The notes under the pieces are model-generated. The model saw nothing but the letters and a program-made list of their open reading frames with translations. It made no database searches and was not told the origin of the DNA. Of a stretch of DNA of 64,000 bases, positions 1 through 11,802 are shown piece by piece (the first letter of the stretch is position 1; each line of letters opens with the position of its first letter). The DNA is from Melampsora larici-populina 98AG31 (Eukaryota > Basidiomycota > Pucciniomycetes > Pucciniales > Melampsoraceae), in the NCBI RefSeq assembly GCF_000204055.1, contig NW_006768788.1, positions 1,005,115 to 1,069,114 of the forward strand, given 5' to 3'. Made by a program: the position numbers and the translations under genes.

Positions 1-352
1 CAAGCAACGATCAGTTGTGGTGAGTCCAATCTCTTAACAAACCTTTTTACATCTATTGACATATCAAACCCACACTATTGCTCTAGATATCACAACAGTT
101 ATCTCGGCTTCCAGAAGCTCTTTGGTCCGTTGCCCTTGCTGAGATTGAAGTGGTCATTGCAAAATATTGAACCCCCAACTCACCCATTCCAACCTCAACA
201 ACCAATCACTTCCCACCCAACGTCGTCATAGGATCCTCACACCTCACTTCACCAGGTGAAGAACACACTAACCCACCGTTACCCCAACCTCAACCGCGAG
301 CTTCAAACATCGTACCTTTGTCACATTCTACTTTTCCTCACTCTCAAGCAGT
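1..352. other. Left edge, no supported gene
   Basis: This stretch is rich in CA and CCA and contains no reading frame I can support. It lies directly upstream of the OTU-like gene and may hold its promoter, leader or a first coding exon, because the next ORF has no convincing start of its own. Confidence 0.4.
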
Positions 353-1874
353 TTGGTCTCCAGATCCCGATCAATCCATTACCACATCAACATCATACCC
401 GTTCTAAACACCCACACTCAGCAGACAGACGAAGAGGTACATTTGATTGTTAAGAAGAAACGCAAAAGAGTTAAGAAAGAACCTCCACCACCCTCACCCC
501 CAACACAGGCCCCAGATCTTTTTTATAATTCAGAACCCGCGCCTTTGCCCAAATCCCATCCGGTGCATCAATCACGAGACATTCAAGACACCCTTGAAAC
601 TTCAGTAGGCCATGACCCTTTGGTAGACTACGAGTCGGAGCCTGCTCCAGACTCGGACTGTTTGGTAAGTGAAATGTCCAAAATTTCATGAAGGAATAGT
701 CCTTACTGACCGACACATCGAATATGTATACTAGCCTTCACCTACACTTTTCCCCACCACCCACACTGCAAGCACAGTAGTTGAGGTTAGTTGTTTGTTC
801 GGTCATCACCCCAAGTATCCAACACCAACCACTCGTTTTCTCTTTAGCCTTTAACGACCAATATTTACCTCAGCAACACAGATCAGCTATCGACTATCGG
901 TGAGGCTGACGAAGGTGATGGCAGCTTCGCGCTGGAATCATTGCTACCACCTCCCTTGGCCCATCACCAGGACGAAAACACCCCGATTTCTCCAATCCAA
1001 GTCTCCTCAAAGGTAAGTTGGTCTTTACAACAAACACATTGATATTTCACTGTTAAACCAACAAACGTAAACTCTCCCACCCAAGAAGGCCAAGGTTGCA
1101 ATCCAAGTTCAAGGAGAGGCCCATCTTCGAAGGTCCGCTAGGCACAATAAGACAGAAGTTACGACAGATGCAACTTCTGTATGTGTACCTTGGAGGTCCG
1201 CCCGAACATGTGTTACCAAAAATGTGTGTACGTCATATTGGAATCATCACACCTTGCATTTTTTCTTGACAGTCGGGTTGATCCAATACAACCTTTTTAC
1301 AGGACTCCCGTCTACCGCATTGGCTTTGTAACCATGTTTCTTCAGTCTCCAACCCACGAGCGGATGGTCATTGTGGTTATCGCGCGATCGCAATCGGTTT
1401 GGGACAATCTGAAGATGACTGGCATGCAGTGCGAGAAGAGCTCATCGCTGAGCTACTGGGAAAACCCGATTTTTATGAATCTCACTTAATTCACGCAAGA
1501 GAGGCGATGGGGGTATCCCTGAACACATCTCGCTAATCAGAACTCAAAGGCCAGAAGTGTTGGACACCCCAACCCTCCGGCTCAATTCGGCCCAAATGCT
1601 ATACCTCATCGCAACCACGTACCAGCGGTTATTCTGCGTCTATGGTCCTGGTAATGGAACCTTTTCAGCATTCCCTCTGGACAGTCCTGTAAATGACAAC
1701 CCTCCAATTTTTCTATGCTTCGATCAAAATGGTTTGCATTGCTTGTCTCTAACTATGAAAAGTTCCCCATCTCTTCCAATTCCTAAGCCATGGGACGAAT
1801 GGTACCAACTCGCCAAACCATGCGCACTAGAGTGGGTTAATAAGTATTTAATGATTCTTTTTTGGTTGTCCTAG
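353..1874 (+). pseudogene. OTU-domain cysteine protease-like gene, frameshifted
   Basis: I read five in-phase blocks, all phase 0: 353-664 (5' limit uncertain), 735-785, 848-1012, 1086-1178 and 1303-1874, separated by introns with GTAAGT, GTTAGT, GTAAGT and GTATGT donors. The N-terminal half is basic, then Pro- and acid-rich and not recognisable. The last block is an OTU-type deubiquitinase-like domain: a DGHC motif carries the expected Asp and catalytic Cys near 1361-1372, followed by GYRAIAIGLG, and a Leu-His near 1735 fits the catalytic His. The domain changes frame at a run of five G at 1509-1513; one more G would join both halves, and without it translation stops at 1534. That is either a real frameshift or a homopolymer sequence error. 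OTU genes of this kind are common in rust genomes and often linked to mobile DNA; the role is unknown. No transposon ends were seen around it. Confidence 0.6.
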
Positions 1875-2118
1875 AGGTTTTTTGTCTTTGATTTTTCGGT
1901 CCTCGTTCTTTCTTGTTTTTTTCTTCTCTCTTTTTAGAAATTGAGATTTGAATTTGAGATTGACTGTAAGATGATTATGGATTGATATTCTTTTTCTTTT
2001 CATCCTTCTTTCATTATTAATTTGTAAAATTTCTCAATAATTTGATTAATAATTACTTGAAATCTTTTTGAACAAACATCTCTATATCATCTTTTTCTTA
2101 AGTGTGTTGTATATCATT

Positions 2119-2578
2119 GTAAGTAAAACAAATTGGGACCAATAGTGTAAGAATTGCTATAGATTCTCTATGAGATCTTACCAAGAACTTCCTACAGCAC
2201 AATCATAGGTTGTACTTTGGTACTTTTGCATCAATCTTGTGCAATATGAGACAGTGGAGTAGCTGATAAATACTGTGATTGTGTGGTTCAGCTGCACTTG
2301 CGGTTTGCCCGGTTAGAAGGTCCGCACCGTTGGAAGTACTCTCCTCAATTGAACGGAAAAAAGACTATGAAAAGTCAAATATCATTTCATTTGAAAAGTC
2401 AAATCGAGGACTCTGCAATCAGGGCAAGATACGACTTTGGCGTAGCTCCAGTGGCGGGAGTTTACTTTCCACAAGATAAAAACGCTTTCTCGAGGGTATG
2501 ATACTTTAGCTACGCACAGTGAATATTTTCAAATCTTCTTATTCCCAAAGATACTTGTAGATAGGGTGTTTGTTTCAG
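2119..2578 (+). repeat. Dispersed 460-bp repeat, copy 1
   Basis: This copy begins GTAAGTAAAACAAATTGGG and ends in TTTCAG. It is clearly homologous over its length to 8609-9053 in the same orientation, with scattered substitutions and indels. Its outer edges look like an intron donor and acceptor (GTAAGT...CAG). They also read as TG...CA one base further out, but no target duplication flanks it and no transposase is encoded. No exon is recognisable around this copy. Confidence 0.8.
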
Positions 2579-3176
2579 TGGGTTGAGGATCTTTTGCAAC
2601 GATTAACATCAGATCCTGTCACACAAAGATATTTCTCTCAAATCTCAGATCGAGTCTAACTTACATCAAAGTTCACTGAGGCTCTCATCATTTTGGAAAC
2701 CGGGTCAATTGGGCACGTTTTAGGAGTTTAGCAACAAACAATAACGAGTTATCAATGAAGCAGACCCAAAATGAATAACAAAAAACCAATACATGTATAT
2801 TTTTTTTTAGAAACGATTGACAGTTGAGAGAAGATGAAAACTGTTTTACAAAAAATAATAAAGACAAGGAGTGTACGTGAAGAAGTTGATAAGGCAGTTT
2901 GAACAAGATATTCATCGAGAGAGAAATTGATTACAATTTTTATCATCCTGGTGCATTCCTTCACCACCAGGACATTCGGCGTAGTCATCTTGCTCTTCCT
3001 TAAGTGAACGAGCAAAGACGGAAGGATCCGCTAATTCTCATGTCCAAAGATCATAGACATGGAGGAATAGAGAAAATGAGAGGATGTGAAATAGTCAAGA
3101 TCAAACTATACATGATGAAGAAATGGAAAGAAATCAGTACACAACTCATAAGAATGAAAGGAAAGAAGTGCTCACC
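2579..3176. other. Intergenic, nothing recognised
   Basis: About 600 bp of AT-rich DNA between the dispersed repeat and the 3' end of the minus-strand membrane-protein gene. Only short frames of atypical composition occur. It presumably includes the 3' untranslated region of that gene. Confidence 0.5.
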
Positions 3177-3886
3177 TCAATCCAATGGAACAAAGCCCAA
3201 GATGTTTTCATCTACATTCACCGCACAAAATTGAGCTGTGATTGAAATCGAGCAAAATCAAACAAATCAGTAAATGATCAAATGAGAAGAGGAAGGGAAA
3301 GACAAGGAGAAGGAGAAGGAGAAGGAGAAGGAGAAGGAGACATACATGGTGAAGAGGTAGTGTCTGAGAGGTCGAATAGAACAAAGGGCCTCGATACTTC
3401 GACTTCAGATGATTCAGAGACCTCGAATAATTGAATCGGGGGTACATATTGTCTAAGACGAGGCTCATAGATAGTACGAAGAAAGTCGGGGTCCTGCATG
3501 GGAAAAGGTGGTGGTAAGTTGGTCAAAGGAGGTTCAGTAGGACGAGTAACGTTAATCAAAGGAGCCCATAAACAAGCGATAGGTGGAGAGATGGCAGGAT
3601 AAAATCGATGGAGAGGAATGTCGAGATCTTGGTTACGAGAGCGACGATCCATCATCCAGGATAAGAAATCGATGAAGGAAGAGTAGAGAAAGTAGAAGAG
3701 AGGAAAGGTGAAGGTGGTAAAGATAATGTCGAAGACAAAGACGGTGAAGAAGTTGGTGACAGGATGAAGTTCGAGATGACCAAAGTTTAATAAGGCGGCG
3801 TGAAGACAGAAGGCAACGACCAAATAGAATGGAAAAGCGAGAAGACTATCACGAAAGGAAATCTTTTTAAACTGGGGAAGAGACAT
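3177..3886 (-). CDS. Predicted two-helix membrane protein, 199 aa
   Basis: Two exons on the minus strand: 3886-3346 and 3235-3177, joined across a 110-bp intron with a GTATGT donor and a CAG acceptor; the summed length is exactly 200 codons. Without splicing the frame runs on into a Ser-Pro repeat encoded by the microsatellite inside the intron, so I prefer the spliced form. The protein starts MSLPQFKK and has two hydrophobic segments at roughly residues 13-36 and 43-70, then a soluble tail rich in Pro, Asp and Glu. No signal-peptide cleavage site or enzyme motif is obvious. I do not recognise the family; a small lineage-specific membrane protein of the endomembrane system is the simplest reading. 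Upstream, CACGTG at about 4075 is a possible promoter element. Confidence 0.55.
3301..3342. repeat. AAGGAG microsatellite inside an intron
   Basis: A short hexamer-like array of AAGGAG units lies within the intron of the minus-strand membrane-protein gene, where it forms a long pyrimidine tract on the coding strand just after the donor. Confidence 0.85.
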
Positions 3887-5740
3887 TTTTGAAATCGGAG
3901 AAGTTTGTTAAGTGAGATTGGAAGTGAAAGGTAAAGAAAAGTGAAAGGGGGATTGGAGGAATGGAATCGGAAGCTGGTGGTACGGATGATGAAGTGAAAT
4001 TCGGATCGCTCTGAAAGATGAGCGGTATTTATATGGCTCAGATACTGAGTTGCCGGATCAGCTTCAACGCGCGTCACGTGAGTCATTATTTTTGTTTGGA
4101 TCATAAAGCTTATATACACGCAAAGAAATACATATGTACTGATTGACGCGAGCTGATCAGTCTGTGTTGGATAGAAAGATAATAATGTGATAAAGGTGAT
4201 ATAGTTGCCCCTTCTCGACCTCAATTGTTGATACCCACCTCCAGCTTGCGTCAATCCACTCTATTGATACATTTTGATAATTCAAACTATTTGAGTCCAG
4301 AGGTTGAAAAACACGCTTCCCTCAAGACCGAATGGATTATTTAACCAACGTGTCCATTCACTAATTTGGATTGTGGAGCTTTCATAATACTCCCATGACG
4401 ATTGACCGAGCGTTCTAGTACTACCTGCCTCTGTCTGCAGCTGGGACCTTTTTTCTGGCGAATCTTTCAAGGGAAGACATGCAAAGAGATATTTCTCTCT
4501 TCTCAATCTTTAAACTCAACTCGTGTTCTGATCGTCAAAATCATCTCCTATTCTCACAGGTCCGATAGCTTTTCATTGATTTCTCAAAGAGCTGGATAAA
4601 TGTCAGGTAGCTAGGCTAAAAATCTATTTTGCTTCTCATTTTTCAATGCTCCTCTTTCATATCGTAGATCGCGCTTCATTCAGCTTCATATCCACAAGGA
4701 GATTCACTGAATAGTTCAAAATCCGAAGATTGCGCCAAAAACACCATACCTTTTACTTCAGCAAAGCTTAAGCATCTCAGCAGTAAATGGTATCCATCCG
4801 GGATCCGCAATGCTTGATCACTATAACTCTCTCTATTTTTTTGATAAAACAAATGATGAAAAATCAACCATATAGGTGAGGAACTGTGCATGTGTCGCTC
4901 TTGGATCTGCCGACTTGGTCAGATGGGTGGCCCTCAAGTATTCCATGGTAACAAGTAGTTGGGATTGAGAGGGGCAAGGAGTCATTCATTAAAGTATAAA
5001 AATCAATAGCCCTCGCTTCAACTGAAACTTATTCTTTACAATTGGTTTGTATATGATTATCGGTCAGACTTATCATTCAAGACCACATTACAAAAACAAC
5101 AGGTGCGGAGGCAGGAGGGAATTTGCTTATATATATATATATACAAAGTTCATATCCAAGTTTCACAACACGATTAAATTCCCTACATTCACTATCCCCT
5201 CTTCTCAGCCAGAGAAGCTTTCCATCATCGATTGGAGTTGTCATATGCTTTTCAAAACGGAGCGTTCCATCGTAACACTAAGCAGCTAGGTAGGAATACC
5301 CGGAGATATCTGTTCAAGTTACAACTGTGTCGTATCTTCATCCCATCAGGAACCCATAAGAGATAATCTTATCTATAAGCACTGGAAAAGATTCAGAGGT
5401 CCTGAACATTAGATTTTTCCCCTGGGTTTCTGTCATGTAGCGAGTCTTCATATACCAATTGGTTATTTTAGATGATTTTTTTTGACACAAGATGTTATTC
5501 ATCGGATCTGCAAAATTACTCGACAAGAAATGTACTCAAAGCCTTTCTTGACAACTTAAGACTTTCTTTTCAAAATTCTTGGCTTTAGTAGTCTGATATT
5601 GCCTTTCGGAGAACAAAATGGTAAAGTTTTAAAACCTTAGTCTTAGTTTGAAGGTCTACATTGAACAAAAACTGGGAAAAACATTTATGTCTTAAAAGAG
5701 TTTCCCATTATTTTTGGAGAAATTTACGATTTGTGGGATC
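3887..5740. other. Intergenic, no supported gene
   Basis: Roughly 1.85 kb with only short open frames on both strands and no domain, splice-linked chain or transposon end that I can defend. The first few hundred bases are probably the promoter and leader of the membrane-protein gene. A short (AT)n run lies near 5130-5142. Confidence 0.5.
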
Positions 5741-6101
5741 TTCTGAGGTTCTGAGTCGGAGTTTCTTGTGGCATTTCTGGTGGTGCAAAATCTGTTTATA
5801 TGCTCAAAGCCAATCAACTGCAATGGATCGATTTGATCTCAGAGTCCAGTCCGGTATTTTGTATTTATACCAAACTTCCAAACTGAGACTGGAGGAGGAA
5901 GTTCTGAATTGTGTATGTCTTAAACATCATGGGTTCTTCTGAGTTTCTGAGTGGGAGTTTCTTGTGGCAGTTTTGGTGGTGTAAACAAGCGTTTATATCC
6001 TCAAAGCTAGTCAATTTCAATGTATCGATTTGATCTCAGAGTCCAGTCCGGTATCTCGCATTCATACCAAACCACAAACCGAGACTGGAAGAGGAAGTTC
6101 T
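5741..6101 (+). repeat. Tandem duplication, about 196-bp unit, two copies
   Basis: A segment starting TTCTGAG and ending GAGGAAGTTCT at 5741-5905 recurs at 5937-6101 with about 85 percent identity by eye. The most conserved core is TCGATTTGATCTCAGAGTCC. The unit is non-coding as far as I can see. Weaker similarity just upstream of 5741 suggests an older, longer array. Confidence 0.75.
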
Positions 6102-7241
6102 TTGGACTCATTCTGCTTCAGCTTTACTTGAAGTTGCACTCTTCAGTGTACTGAATACGATGTTGATGAAGTCGTATGATTTCTACAGGCAGCTCAGCGA
6201 GTCTAGTAACAAAAATTGACTTTTGTTGATCAGACTCACGTCGAGTCATGATAATTGAAATCAATGTGATCTTCTCATCTCAAGAACTCCAAAAAGAAGG
6301 CAAGATATTTCAAAGCTTCAAGATCTGCCTTGATCCGGAATGGTCATATATTGTATTTTGGCACAGCTCAGTTATGCATCAAAGAAGTATAAGTCTCGTG
6401 GGATTAACAATCCTAGTGATCATTGCTTGTAAGGAATTGTTCGGTTTGAAGTGGCTGGTTTGTGAGTTTCGACTGGAATATCTCGTACTGAGTCTCTCGT
6501 TCTCCGAGATATCTGCATTATATCCGATTCACAGATGATTGAACAGCCCTACGCTAGATGAGTAGGACAATGATTTGTTTGTTGCCCTCTCTCATCGACA
6601 AGGTCTACACGAGTCTAAGAGGAAGTAAAGGATTTTCCGCCCAGGTGTCCGATCACACGGAGTCCAAATTCTGTTTGCTATTATCTCGGAGCTTTCTTCT
6701 TCTTGATGCGTATTCAGGCGTAGTTATCACACGGAAACAATCCAATGTGTGATCAAGAGTAGTTTGAATGAATCAAAAGTTGATTGATAGCCTTAAGCTG
6801 AACGCGTCACAGCTCTTTATCAAAATCCTTCCATTTTCTCAGAAACACATGACAGGTACGTAGGTCATTGAAGATGGGTAATGATATGTTTTGCTATAAG
6901 ACTGCATGGATTGAGTCCACTCGAGATGATATATGGATTGTTCAAATGAGAGATATAGTGTAAGAAGTTCGTTCAACTTGAGAAGAACTCCTGAAACTAA
7001 AATACCAAAAGGGTGAATGGATCCAGATGAATTGTTAAAATTTGAATGTTTGTTGATTGAGTATTTAACCCCTTAACGTCGACTGTCAGTCTTCATGAGT
7101 AAGTAAGTAGTACTTAAGCTTTTGATTACCTTTCATATTTGGGTCAAGAGGGTTGGAGACAAACGACAGGGAAGAGTCAAGGAAATACCAGCTCAGCAGT
7201 CAAAGTAGCACTTCCTCAAACCAATCAATCAATCAAGTACG
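6102..7241. other. Intergenic, nothing recognised
   Basis: About 1.1 kb without a supportable gene or mobile element. The last few hundred bases are probably the promoter region of the gene starting at 7242. Confidence 0.5.
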
Positions 7242-9245
7242 ATGCCAAAATCAAATCAAACCAATTCACTCAAACCTGGTTTCTCAACTGGTGGTTCATT
7301 TCAAGCTTGTAAGTCGATAGACCCATTCAACTCATCGTTCCATAATAAATATACTGACCCAATCTCTTTCATGGTGAGTTTAGTGGCAGTCCAATCAATC
7401 GAATCAGATTCAGAAAGCGATTCACAAACCACTCCGAACATTCCATCACATCGAACACCTTCTACTGCCATCTCAACTTCAACTAAAAAGGGACGCGCCA
7501 AACAACGTGCTCGTGATCGAGCTCGTAAATCGGCTGGTACCTCTACTTTATCTGATCCAACTGAATGTAAGTCAACCCTGTATCACCTTTTTGTTCTTCA
7601 CAATTCTACTCACTCACACACACACCTATCTCAATCGAACATCACTAAACTTCTCGATCGACTTGTCAATCAATACAGTCCGGAACAATCCCAGTCTTGA
7701 TAGGATCATTCATTCATTCGATCTCACCAGAAGACCTAGAAATCATCAAAACCGGTTTCATTGTTTTTAATTCAAATGGAAAGATCATTGGGATCGAAAA
7801 AGAAAACTTAACAAATCAAGAATGCAATCGAAAAAGTGATGTGATTCAATGTTTATTGAAAAAGAAATGGATTCAAGCAGAAGATGTTGATCGATTGTGG
7901 TTGATTAGATTGAGAAATGGAGAGTTTCTTTTACTTGGCTTTATTGATACTCATACTCGTGAGTTCTTGATTTTTTCATGGGGTTTGGAAAGGTTTGCTT
8001 GGATGTTTAATGAGATCTTTATGAGGTTTTTAGATACTGTACAGTACACGAACGTAGCAGTTGGACAACAATACGAATGTGAGCACCCAATCCGAAACCT
8101 TTCATACCCAATCAAAGACTCAAGACTCATTGATTTCCAACTTAAAAATTTGTTTGATGACGGTTTAGTACTTGATTGGCTTAAGAATGTAACCTTTTTA
8201 GAAGAAACAAAGTATTTGTCTAAGGGTTATTCACAAAGGATTTTTGAAAAAGTTGTCAAGAGATTATTGAATTCAGGTACAACTACTTGTTGTTATTTTA
8301 GTTCGATACATCTTTCGGCTTCTAAAGTTTCAAGTCAAGTTTGTTTTAATGCTGGTCCACGTGCATTTATTGGAAAATGTAATGTGAGTTGAACCGCGAA
8401 AAACCCAGAAAGATTGTTTTTTTTGCTCCAAGGATGATGGTTGATTTGATATTTTGTTTTTTGGTGGTTGTAGATGGATCGGAATGAAACATCTGAAAGT
8501 TATAAGCAAAATTTGGTGGAGGAATCTATAAAAGATACCATTGGACTTATTGACTATATTCGACAAAACTGTGTTCCTGAACTTGAAAAGGCTCATAGTA
8601 CCATTATTGTAAGTAAAACAAATTGGGACCAATAGTGTAAGAATTGCTATAGATTCTCTATGACGTCTTACCAAGAACTTCCTACAGCACAATCAAAGGT
8701 TGTACTGTACTTTGGTACTTTTGCATAAATCTTGTGCACCTATGAGACAGCGGAGTAGCTGATAAATATTGTGATTGCGTGGTCCAGCTGCAGTTGCGGT
8801 TTGCCCTGTTAGAAGGTCCGCACCGTTGGAAGTACTCTCCTCAATTGAACGGAAAAAAGACTATGAAAAGTCAAATGTCATCTAATTTGAAGACTTGAAT
8901 TTAGAAGTCTGGAATGAGGGCAAGCCGGCGGGAGTTTACATTCCAGAAGATAAAGACACTTTCTTGAGTATATGATACTCTAGCATACCCACATTCAATA
9001 GCTCCAATCCTTCTCCTCTCTAAAAATAATTGTAGAAAGGGTGATTGTATCAGTGTTGATGAAGAAGGTTAGTAGATCTTCTTTCAAGATGAAATGTTGA
9101 ACTTGAGAGGTTTAGAGGAAAAGCTGATCTTGTTTAAATCTGTGTTTTGGTTAGGTATGATGAGTCGTGGAGCAATTTTAGGATGGGTCACTAATAGATC
9201 ATGTAGATTAAGAATTAGAGAAAGTTCATTGACATTTGCTTCTTA
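7242..9245 (+). pseudogene. Uncharacterised gene interrupted by a dispersed repeat
   Basis: Exons fit at 7242-7308, 7384-7566, 7695-8383 and 8474-8608, with GTAAGT/GTGAGT donors and agreeing phases, giving 358 codons up to the repeat. The N-terminus has an acidic Ser/Asp patch and a Lys/Arg-rich patch. The rest is a globular region of about 270 residues with no family I recognise. At 8609 the dispersed repeat begins; reading into it adds eight residues and a stop at 8633. Beyond the repeat, a fitting reading frame resumes at about 9056, runs to a GTTAGT donor at 9068, and continues after a TTAG acceptor near 9157 to a stop at about 9245, adding some 38 residues. I infer that the repeat landed inside an exon of a once-longer gene. 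The two paralogous-looking halves and the repeat edge make the truncated form the likely present product. Confidence 0.55.
8609..9053 (+). repeat. Dispersed repeat, copy 2, inside a gene
   Basis: This is a 445-bp homologue of 2119-2578 in the same orientation. It starts with GTAAGT exactly at the end of coding sequence and ends ATCAG, so it resembles an intron. If spliced out at those sites the downstream frame would be shifted by one base and meet TGA immediately, so it is not a silent intron as it stands. No target duplication or inverted terminal repeat is evident. Confidence 0.75.
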
Positions 9246-9627
9246 GAGAAAAAAGTCATTTTTTATGAAGTACATTCCTTGCCAGGTTTTTGAGAGAGAT
9301 TGCAAGTTTTTTTATTCAATGTTTACTTCGGAGTTTAGAAGAATAATCATTTTCAAAACTCATTCTATTATTGTTACTTATGATTTCCAAATGTCTTTGG
9401 TTGTTGATAAAAATCATTGGAAAACCAGTTGTACTTTGTCAAGAAATTTCTACTGAAACTGATGAATATTCTTTATTGTCTCAACTCATGCTTTTTACAT
9501 TTATATATATACAAATCTTTCTATCAAAGAAATCAAAAAGAGATATTGGTATGATGCTTGTCAAGTGATCAAGATGTCCATCATTCGATGTGCCATAAAT
9601 TTCCAACACCGTTAGTGACCAACACCA
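9246..9627. other. Intergenic, nothing recognised
   Basis: About 380 bp of AT-rich sequence between the interrupted gene and a MITE. No supportable gene. Confidence 0.5.
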
Positions 9628-9833
9628 CACCGCCAACATATTTACCTCGGATTGGAAAATCCGAGGTATTATCGGATTACCAACCTCCGACAGAAGCTGT
9701 CCGAGGTTTTGATCCGAGGCAACTCCCAGCGCAGAAGATTACCTCGGACAAAAACCTCGGACAGACCTTGTCCGAGGTTTTACCTCCGATGATGCCTCGG
9801 ATTCCGCAACCCGAGGCATCTATGTTGGCAGTG
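9628..9833. mobile_element. CACTG-type MITE, 206 bp
   Basis: The ends are inverted copies of each other: CACCGCCAACATA on the left and, on the other strand, CACTGCCAACATA on the right, continuing into ACCTCGG/GCCTCGG. Flanking CCA trinucleotides on both sides form a 3-bp target duplication, as expected of CACTA-like (CMC) elements. The interior repeats CCGAGGT and its complement many times, so the element can fold extensively. No coding capacity. Related, more decayed copies are at 20626 and 29825. Confidence 0.75.
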
Positions 9834-9839
9834 CCACGA

Positions 9840-10193
9840 TCAATGATTTTTCTTAGTATAATATCCTCCCATAGATCCATTTTGTCGTCGGACCAGTCGA
9901 TCTTGTACAGGTCTTTGTTTTCGAAGCTAATGAATTTCAAAAAAGAAAAAGATCTGATTGGAAAAAACGATGATATAGGATCCAAGAAGGATTCGAATCA
10001 AACTTACAGGAGTGAAATCTTGAGGTTCTGATTGACTCGAAGGTAAATCATTCAATGGTCTTGGTCCTTCTTCTATGGTTCTTCCTGCTTCATTTTGTAC
10101 TTTGTTGTCACATGGAATTCCATTATAAGCTCCAAACATCATTGTGATGAGTAAAGCAAGAGTCATGAAACGAGGTGAAAGATAAGATAACAT
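9840..10193 (-). CDS. Small secreted protein candidate, 90 aa
   Basis: Exon 1 (10193-10008, 62 codons) begins with a clear signal peptide: a basic N-terminus, then TLALLITMMFGA, with likely cleavage near residue 24. A GTAAGT donor and an ATTAG acceptor give exon 2 at 9926-9840, adding 28 basic residues and ending at a TGA six bases from the MITE. Phase 0 supports this joining. The alternative exon-2 frame looks protein-like too, but would run into the MITE and does not fit the donor phase. Only one or two Cys occur, so it is not a classic Cys-rich effector. Function unknown; secretion is inferred from the N-terminus alone. The MITE sits where the 3' untranslated region should be. Confidence 0.5.
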
Positions 10194-11524
10194 ATTTTTT
10201 GGTAGTTATGAAAGAGATTAAAGGACTCCTTGTATGATTGGTAAACAAAAAGTTGAAATAAATGGGTTGATTTGGAAAACAAATATGTTCAAATTTAATG
10301 ATCTCGAATCAAAATTGATATACAGATATACACGAGGCAATGATATAAATGGAAGCTAGAATGAGTTTCGTTGGAGTGTAGGAAGAAAAGTTGGTAATGA
10401 AATAGAAGGGAATTTATAGAAGAAGCTCTACTCTGAATGCTTAAAGGAAAGACCAAATTCATAAGAAGATGGGCGCGGCTTTCTGCAGTCTTTTAGAGAT
10501 AACACTTGCTATGCGGAATTGGTCTGTGAACACTGCTACTTGCCACGTCCATCCCTCCCTGTTTAACAATAAGTCCAAGGCGGAAGGATACCGTCAGAGA
10601 AAGGTTTTAATGCAAATTACCTGGCAAATAAATTTGTTCAACAAACTTACGAAGTCAAAACTCCGGCATGAGTACGGTACAAGCTGATGCCAAGGAGAAC
10701 GGAGGGGTTGATATGATGAATGCGCGCTTTGACTGCACTTGGAAAAGGTGAAGCATGAGGAAATGTTGCATATCACAAAATTATCAGACGTACTAATCAT
10801 ATCACGGTGTCAGATTTTTGAGCTTGTTTCAAGAAGGCTTGGCCTCGATACGTTTCTTCTAGTTATTTCAAAGTCCAAAATCAATTCACAAAAGATGATG
10901 AAAATCTGATAATAATGATAATTTCAACAGGCGTATACTTATGGCCCTCAGGCTCTGCTTCAGGTAGTTTGAAAGCTGTCCAAAAAACAAGGAGGGAAAC
11001 ATCTATGTTTCTATCTGTGTACAGCTAGGGCTTTGATTTTGGACTTGCGATCATGATCTCACCAGATTGTTTGGAAAGATACTTAAAGGGAATGGCGATA
11101 TACATTACACAATAACAACTCTTTCAACAAACCATCAGCGCATGAATACATCAAATTGTATGTCCAAGAAATCTGAAGATGGATATCAACCTATATATTT
11201 TACAAAACTTTGCCTACTACATAAACTAAACACGAATGTATGCTTGGGATTTGTCTGAGGTCAGTTTCGTCCTCGATCATTGAGCCTATGTAGACGAGTC
11301 ATGTAATGTGATCCAGCTGAGTACAACCTTCTCGCGCGCTTTGGTAGCATTCATGGTCAATATGTTTAATGTTTTGGCAATGTTTCACCATGTTGACTAT
11401 GCTCAATGGGTGATGTCTATCGTAGTTCCTTGATCCGTAAGCCAAGAAATGTTCCATGTGTCCAAGTGATCGATTCCAATACCAAAGGATCATACCACTC
11501 CAGAGTCTCCAGTGACCAAGATAG
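10194..11524. other. Intergenic plus 3' remnant of a split host gene
   Basis: Most of this 1.3 kb holds nothing I can support. Its right edge (about 11487-11524, minus strand) is the displaced 3' end of the host gene whose upstream part is at 16724-16951: across the copia insertion the minus-strand frame continues about nine residues to a stop. GATAG at 11520-11524 is the left copy of the copia target duplication. Confidence 0.5.
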
Positions 11525-11696
11525 TATAGCGAATAGGACGACGGACACGTCAGTTCTCTCTCCAAGGAGTTGGCTTCCACACAGATGATGATGTGGAAGC
11601 TTCGGCCGAGGAGGAGAGACTACATCTACTAGAACTGTACAACGATCACGTGACTGGCTGAGGCGCAGTCGTGCACGCACACACCTCTCTACAACA
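11525..11696 (-). repeat. copia 3' LTR
   Basis: On the minus strand the LTR starts TGTTGTAGAG and ends GCTATA, so its end departs from the usual CA. The 5-bp duplication GATAG lies immediately outside. The polypurine tract lies just inside, at about 11697-11706. Confidence 0.92.
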
Positions 11697-11802
11697 CCCC
11701 CCCCACGACAAGCCTCAGACAACCTCTCCCGAACAACATAAACAACAAAAAAATGAAATAATAAAAACAAAAAAATAAGAAATTTAAGAAAAAAAACATG
11801 AA

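Noticed and set aside
2119..2578. Dispersed repeat as a solo LTR (TG...CA ends)
   Set aside because: Neither copy has a target duplication and no element with paired copies is present; left unclassified.
3787..4254. 155-codon minus-strand ORF overlapping the membrane-protein start
   Set aside because: It covers the leader and promoter of that gene in another frame, with no motif of its own.
9677..9985. Minus-strand frame reading from the secreted-protein exon 2 through the MITE
   Set aside because: It does not fit the phase of the GTAAGT donor and most of it translates MITE repeats.
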